Assembly (NCBI RefSeq): GCF_009827055.1
Contig: NZ_WUMK01000013.1
Span: 48,124-112,123, forward strand
Length of the DNA: 64,000 nucleotides
From: Shinella kummerowiae
GTDB taxonomy: Bacteria > Pseudomonadota > Alphaproteobacteria > Rhizobiales > Rhizobiaceae
Reading direction: 5' to 3'
Of this stretch, positions 60,480-64,000 are shown piece by piece (the stretch's first letter is position 1; each line of letters opens with the position of its first letter). Made by a program: the position numbers and the translations under genes. Under the pieces are notes generated by a model that saw only the letters and a program-made list of their open reading frames with translations, was not told the origin of the DNA and did no database searches.

Positions 60480-60520
60480 AAGGCCGCCGCGGATTTGTTC
60501 CGCGGCGGCCTTCTGTTTTT
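60480..60520 (+). terminator. Intrinsic terminator after the aapJ-like gene
   Basis: AAGGCCGCCGCGGA (60480-60493) pairs perfectly with TCCGCGGCGGCCTT (60499-60512) with a 5-nt loop, followed by CTGTTTTT. Confidence 0.92.
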
Positions 60521-60531
60521 ACGTCCTGAGT

Positions 60532-62034
60532 TCAGGCATCCCGGCGGTAGCGCGGATAGCTCGACGAGAAGATTTCCTCGACCGGCGGGTGGCCATGGGT
60601 GCGCTCCGGATAGCGCGCGACGAGGCCGTCGAACTGGCGCTGCGCCCTCTCCTGCTCGGCTTTCGCGTCGAAGCCCGGAATGACGCCATCGACCATGACG
60701 AAACGGCCGTCGATGATGGTCGTGCGCACATCGCGGCCCGAGCTGCTCAGCATCAATGTCTGGATCGGATCGATGACATGGCCGATGCGGTCGTGCCCCA
60801 TGTCGATGACGATGATGTCCGCCTTCGCACCGGGCTCGAGGCGGCCGAGATCCGGCCGCTTCAGCGCATCCGCGCCGCCGAGCGTGCCGGCGTCGAAATA
60901 GTGTTCGGAACGAACGCTGTCGATCGAGCCGTCCATGACACGCGAGAGCAGCACGCCGACCTGCATGTTCTGGATGAAGTCGCACGGCCATGTATCCGTG
61001 CCGAGGCCGATGCGCACGCCCATCGCCCGGAACTTGCTGAAACTGTCCATGAAACCGGCATGGCGGGCCGAAACGATCGGGCAATGCACCAGCGTCGCCC
61101 CGGCATTGCGCAGGATGTCGAGGTCGCGCCCGGCACGCTCCACATTGCGCGTGCCGGCAACAAGCTCGCCATGCGGCAGCAGCATGCGGTCGGAAAGCGC
61201 ACCGATGGAGTCGAGCCATTCGAGCGGCGTCATGCCATAGGCACTGGTGATGCGATCGAACTCCAGCTCCGACTGGCAGCAGTGCTGGCGGATCGGAATA
61301 TCGAGATCGCGCCCGGCGGCCACCGTCCGGCGCATGAGTTCCGGCGTGCCGGTCTCGATGCGGTCGGGCGCCAGCATGGCGCGCACGATTGGCGAGCCGA
61401 GGCCCTCGATGCGTTCCGCGAAAGCCAGCGAGTCGGCGAAGTTGCGAAGGCCACGCTCTTCGTCGAAGTGGAAGGCGATGCGGCCGTTCTCGTCGACATA
61501 GCTGTTGCCGGCGCGATAGGCGGGGCCGAGATAGACGCGCAGGCCGAGTTCATGCGCAGCATCGGCGGCGGCGGAAAACTCGGCGTCCGTTTCGCCCCAT
61601 TCGCGGTAGAACAGCGAGGCGATCGGCAGCGCGGTCGTCACGCCGTTGCGAATGAGCTGGGCGAAAGCATAGCGCTTCTGGAACGCCAGCTCCTCCTGCG
61701 AATACATTTCATAGGGACCGCGGTCCATGTAGGACTTCGGCCAGACCCGCCCCTTCTTCCACGAGGGCTGGTTGTCGAAAGCGAGCACGGTCGTATCGAG
61801 ATCCGAAAGCGCATCGAGATCGACGAAACCGGGCGAGATGATCGCATTGCCATAGTCGATACGCTCGGCAACCTCGCCGGGATAATCGTGGCCGACGAAG
61901 ACCACCCTGTCTCCCTCGAAAACGACCTCGCCGTCGTCGAAGATCACGTGACGGCCGTCACGATGGCCGATGACCCAGCGGGCGGTCAGGAGAACCGGAC
62001 CGCCGAAGCGCCCGGACGGTGGAAATGTCGTCAT
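60532..62034 (-). CDS. Amidohydrolase-superfamily protein lacking the canonical HxH
   Basis: 500 residues from ATG 62034 with AGGAA upstream. The overall pattern is that of the TrzA/AtzB/SAH-deaminase branch: N-terminal sandwich, ISPGFVDLDALSDLD, then IRQHCCQSELEFD, LLPHGELV, LVHCPIVSARH, RIGLGTDTWPCD and a C-terminal LGRLEPGAKADIIVIDM. Where relatives have PGFVNxHxH, this protein has D72 and D74, so the first metal-binding pair is changed; later His and the LGTD aspartate are kept. It may bind metal differently or use another chemistry. Last gene of an operon with a flavin-reductase-like gene upstream (41 bp). Confidence 0.85.
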   Translation of the reverse strand: MTTFPPSGRFGGPVLLTARWVIGHRDGRHVIFDDGEVVFEGDRVVFVGHDYPGEVAERIDYGNAIISPGFVDLDALSDLDTTVLAFDNQPSWKKGRVWPKSYMDRGPYEMYSQEELAFQKRYAFAQLIRNGVTTALPIASLFYREWGETDAEFSAAADAAHELGLRVYLGPAYRAGNSYVDENGRIAFHFDEERGLRNFADSLAFAERIEGLGSPIVRAMLAPDRIETGTPELMRRTVAAGRDLDIPIRQHCCQSELEFDRITSAYGMTPLEWLDSIGALSDRMLLPHGELVAGTRNVERAGRDLDILRNAGATLVHCPIVSARHAGFMDSFSKFRAMGVRIGLGTDTWPCDFIQNMQVGVLLSRVMDGSIDSVRSEHYFDAGTLGGADALKRPDLGRLEPGAKADIIVIDMGHDRIGHVIDPIQTLMLSSSGRDVRTTIIDGRFVMVDGVIPGFDAKAEQERAQRQFDGLVARYPERTHGHPPVEEIFSSSYPRYRRDA

Positions 62035-62075
62035 GCGTTTGTTCCTCATTCAAGTCTGCCAGTCTTCGAACCCGT

Positions 62076-62726
62076 TCAGCCCAGCTTGGGCGTCAACATC
62101 TCGAAGCGATCCCGGATTGTCGAGCAGGTATCGCCGCCAAGGCGCGCGATGGCATCGATGACGTTCGGATCGACATGCAGGGCGGAATCCACCGCGCCTT
62201 CCTGATAATGCGCAAAGACGATCTCGCCCATGATGATCTGGCGGGACTTGCCCAGTTCCAGGGTAATATGCCGCCGGCATTCGAAGGCGGCGGGCGCCTC
62301 CTTGATCCAGGGCGCGGCAATCTTCGCGCCCGGCATGGCCGTGAGGCCGGCATGTTTCAGTTCATCGACACCGCGCGGATATTTCGTGCCGCAGACATGC
62401 ATCGCCTCGGCGATGGCATGAGAGACGATATTGACGGTGAACACCTCCGTCATGCGGATGTTGTGGCCGGTATCCTTGAACGACATGTCGGCATTGTTCT
62501 CGACGCCAATGGCAAGGATCGGCGGGTCGGCGGACAGACAGTTGAAGAAGCTGAACGGGGCCGCGTTGAAGGTGCCATGCTCGTCCACGGTGGTAACGAG
62601 CGCGATCGGCCGCGGAATGATCGTGCCGATCATCAATTTGTAACGCTCGCGCGCCGACAGAGCCGTGAAGTCGAATTCAGTCCTGTCGCTCGTCTGTGTT
62701 TGGGTGGTGCGGCCGTCCATCGACAT
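62076..62726 (-). CDS. Flavin-reductase-like FMN-binding protein
   Basis: 216 residues from ATG 62726, with GGGAG just upstream. The split-barrel pattern is MIGTIIPRPIALVTTVDEHGTFNAAPFSFFNCLSADPPILAIGVE, followed by a longer C-terminal part than HpaC-type reductases (RHITLELGKSRQIIMGEIVFAHY). This branch includes flavin reductases, FMN-dependent decarboxylating or deacetylating enzymes, and proteins of unknown role. Co-directional with the amidohydrolase, and divergent from the GntR gene across a 282-bp gap. Confidence 0.85.
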   Translation of the reverse strand: MSMDGRTTQTQTSDRTEFDFTALSARERYKLMIGTIIPRPIALVTTVDEHGTFNAAPFSFFNCLSADPPILAIGVENNADMSFKDTGHNIRMTEVFTVNIVSHAIAEAMHVCGTKYPRGVDELKHAGLTAMPGAKIAAPWIKEAPAAFECRRHITLELGKSRQIIMGEIVFAHYQEGAVDSALHVDPNVIDAIARLGGDTCSTIRDRFEMLTPKLG

Positions 62727-62806
62727 CAATCTCCCGCTTTCGCTCGCTCGACCCCGAAGAGCGCCGCATTGGCATGCAATGCCTTGCCTTTAAGGGATTC
62801 AATTTT

Positions 62807-62814
62807 TGTATACA
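62807..62814. promoter_or_regulatory. TGTATACA half-palindrome, candidate GntR (FCD) operator
   Basis: TTTTTGTATACATATTTT around 62803-62820 contains the perfect palindrome TGTATACA, the core of many FadR/FCD-type GntR sites, in the divergent gap between the flavin-reductase-like and GntR genes. An ATGCATGCAT repeat follows at about 62828. AT content is high around here, as expected for promoters. Confidence 0.5.
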
Positions 62815-63008
62815 TATTTTCTCTATATATGCATGCATTCTTTAGCCGGTAAAGAGCGCGCCCGCTCGACGGGCAGGAATATTGCACCGACAGTATCAGG
62901 GCATGCTGCGGCACCAGAAGGCCGAGGGCAGGCAATGCCGAACCGGTGGACAGAATCGACCTTTGTGTGCAATTTTCCCGGTCCATTCATCATTTGGAGG
63001 TTCGCTCA

Positions 63009-63713
63009 ATGGCAAGCAAAGTCGGAGATTCAGGCCGCGGCCGCTCGCAGGCCGTTCATCGCGCTTTGAAGCGGGCCATTCTCGACCAGGCCCTTTCGCC
63101 GGGCGCCAAGCTGCCGGAAGATTCGATCGGGGAACGCCTCGGCGTCAGCCGGACGCTCGTGCGCGAGGCTTTGGTGCGTCTCAGCGAAGAAGGATTGGTC
63201 GATCTGCGTCCGAACAAGGGCGCGACGGTTGCCCGGCCGACGCTGGAAGAAGGCCGCAACCTCTTCCTGACGCGCATGGCGCTGGAGCGCCTCGTCGTGG
63301 AAACGCTCTCCGGCAAGCTGACGCGCGAACAGATCGACGTGTTGTCCGCCCATATCGCCGCCGAAGAGGCGTCCAAGCAGGAGCATGCAACCTCCATCCG
63401 CCTGGCGGGCGAATTCCATACATTGCTCGCCCAGATGACGAACAATGCCAGCCTCATTCGCTATGTGAACGAACTTGTCGCGCGCAGCTCCCTGATCCTC
63501 GCCCTTTACGGCCGCCCCCATTCGTCCGAATGCGCCGTGTCGGAGCATCAGGAGATCCTCGACGACCTAGTCGCGGGCAAGACCGATCAGGCGGTAAAGC
63601 TGATGGCCCATCACCTCGATTCGATCACGACCCGCGCCCTGCTCCCCAAGGAGGAGGATCGCAACATCAAGGACGTGCTCTCCGCCTATGCCGCCGCGGA
63701 GGGGCTTGCCTAA
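63009..63713 (+). CDS. GntR-family regulator, FCD subfamily
   Basis: 234 residues from ATG 63009 with GGAGG upstream. Winged helix: QAVHRALKRAILDQALSPGAKLPEDSIGERLGVSRTLVREALVRLSEEGLVDLRPNKGATVARPT; then the FCD domain with H in GEFHTLLAQM, H in VSEHQEIL and H in KLMAHHLDS as metal ligands. It is divergent from the flavin-reductase/amidohydrolase operon and probably represses it. Confidence 0.92.
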   Translation: MASKVGDSGRGRSQAVHRALKRAILDQALSPGAKLPEDSIGERLGVSRTLVREALVRLSEEGLVDLRPNKGATVARPTLEEGRNLFLTRMALERLVVETLSGKLTREQIDVLSAHIAAEEASKQEHATSIRLAGEFHTLLAQMTNNASLIRYVNELVARSSLILALYGRPHSSECAVSEHQEILDDLVAGKTDQAVKLMAHHLDSITTRALLPKEEDRNIKDVLSAYAAAEGLA

Positions 63714-63905
63714 CCCTCATTGAACACGCGGCGCCTGAATACGCCCAAAAGCGAGACACTGAAGTGGATCCTTTTGCGCGCGCTGTTTCAGTCTCTCGCC
63801 GCCAAATATCACGACGCTGAGCTCGCGGCCCGTCACAACCGGCCCAACAATGAAGAGACGCGAAGTTTCTAGGAGAAGGCGGAGGATCTTGCCCCCCCAA
63901 ACGTC

Positions 63906-63941
63906 AAAAAGCCCCGGGACATTTCTGTCTACGGGGCTTTT
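63906..63941 (-). terminator. Intrinsic terminator of the tRNA-fMet gene
   Basis: On the minus strand AAAAGCCCCG (63932-63941) pairs with CGGGGCTTTT (63907-63916), with an inner GAC/GTC stem, and is followed by a T-run. The 63714-63905 stretch between the GntR gene and this hairpin shows nothing recognisable. Confidence 0.85.
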
Positions 63942-63950
63942 GGGTGTTTT

Positions 63951-64000
63951 TGGTTGCGGGGGCAGGATTTGAACCTGCGGCCTTCAGGTTATGAGCCTGA
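63951..64000 (-). tRNA. Initiator tRNA-fMet (CAU), 3' part; runs off the right edge
   Basis: On the minus strand the visible 50 bases run from the anticodon stem to the encoded CCA. The anticodon loop is CTCATAA (CAU) on a stem TCAGG/CCTGA, followed by a variable loop and a T-arm GCAGGTTCAAATCCTGC. The 3' acceptor strand is CCCCGCA-A-CCA, giving A at position 72, the base that makes the unpaired C1-A72 of bacterial initiators. The 5' portion is outside the window. Confidence 0.92.

Noticed and set aside
60589..62205. 538-codon plus-strand open frame over the amidohydrolase
   Set aside because: Antisense shadow without recognisable motifs.
63714..63905. Short reading frames between the GntR gene and the tRNA terminator
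   Set aside because: No ribosome site or coding-like composition; treated as non-coding.
1..64000. Genomic island or prophage boundaries
   Set aside because: No integrase, transposase, phage gene or direct-repeat att pair was found; the tRNA at the right edge has no integrase next to it within the window.

Overview
The window reads as chromosomal or megaplasmid DNA of a Rhizobiaceae-type alphaproteobacterium (Rhizobium/Agrobacterium/Ensifer/Shinella relatives; genus not resolved). The reasons are high-GC codon use throughout, the carboxynorspermidine decarboxylase/dehydrogenase pair, many ABC uptake operons each with its own regulator, and palindromic intergenic repeats of rhizobial style. 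I see no transposase, integrase, phage gene, CRISPR array or rRNA. One initiator tRNA runs off the right edge.

Layout. 1-2253: the start of a cytosine-deaminase-like amidohydrolase and two lipoprotein L,D-transpeptidases. 2521-6443: a metal module with a PCu(A)C-like protein, a MerR sensor with divalent-metal cysteines, SCO and a Zn/Cd/Pb-type P1B ATPase; the ATPase promoter carries a textbook MerR dyad in a 19-bp spacer. 6440-9329: spermidine synthesis by the carboxynorspermidine route behind a structured leader containing a small reading frame. 9461-23216: a catabolic island with an HpaC/HpaB-type monooxygenase, cupin, amidase, GntR, DUF2848, a complete branched-chain/amide-type ABC importer, MarR, LysR and a Tat-exported amidohydrolase. 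A near-identical 16-bp palindrome sits upstream of its two divergent halves. 23359-35703: an exopolysaccharide cluster (WecG-type transferase, FAD enzyme, acyltransferase, polymerase, GH5, Wzz/Wzc-like protein with a degenerate kinase domain, flippase, GT4, GINT1-like protein).

35926-48509: an amine-utilisation island with a flavin monooxygenase, LysR, aldehyde dehydrogenase, trimethylamine-dehydrogenase-like flavoprotein, PotABCD-type importer, RidA, DUF1028 protein and M20 deacylase. 49373-55633: a sugar/polyol ABC importer with a DhaK-DhaL kinase and a SorC regulator. 55743-59354: a divergent Lrp regulator and a 1016-residue kinase/M23/class-III aminotransferase fusion. 59450-63713: an orphan amino-acid binding protein, an amidohydrolase lacking the usual HxH motif, a flavin-reductase-like protein and a GntR regulator. 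63906-64000: terminator and 3' part of tRNA-fMet.

The strongest candidates for undescribed biology are the HpaBC/cupin/amidase/DUF2848 island with its shared operator, the amine island, the trifunctional aminotransferase fusion, the non-HxH amidohydrolase and the leader of the carboxynorspermidine operon. Substrates are inferred from gene content only.
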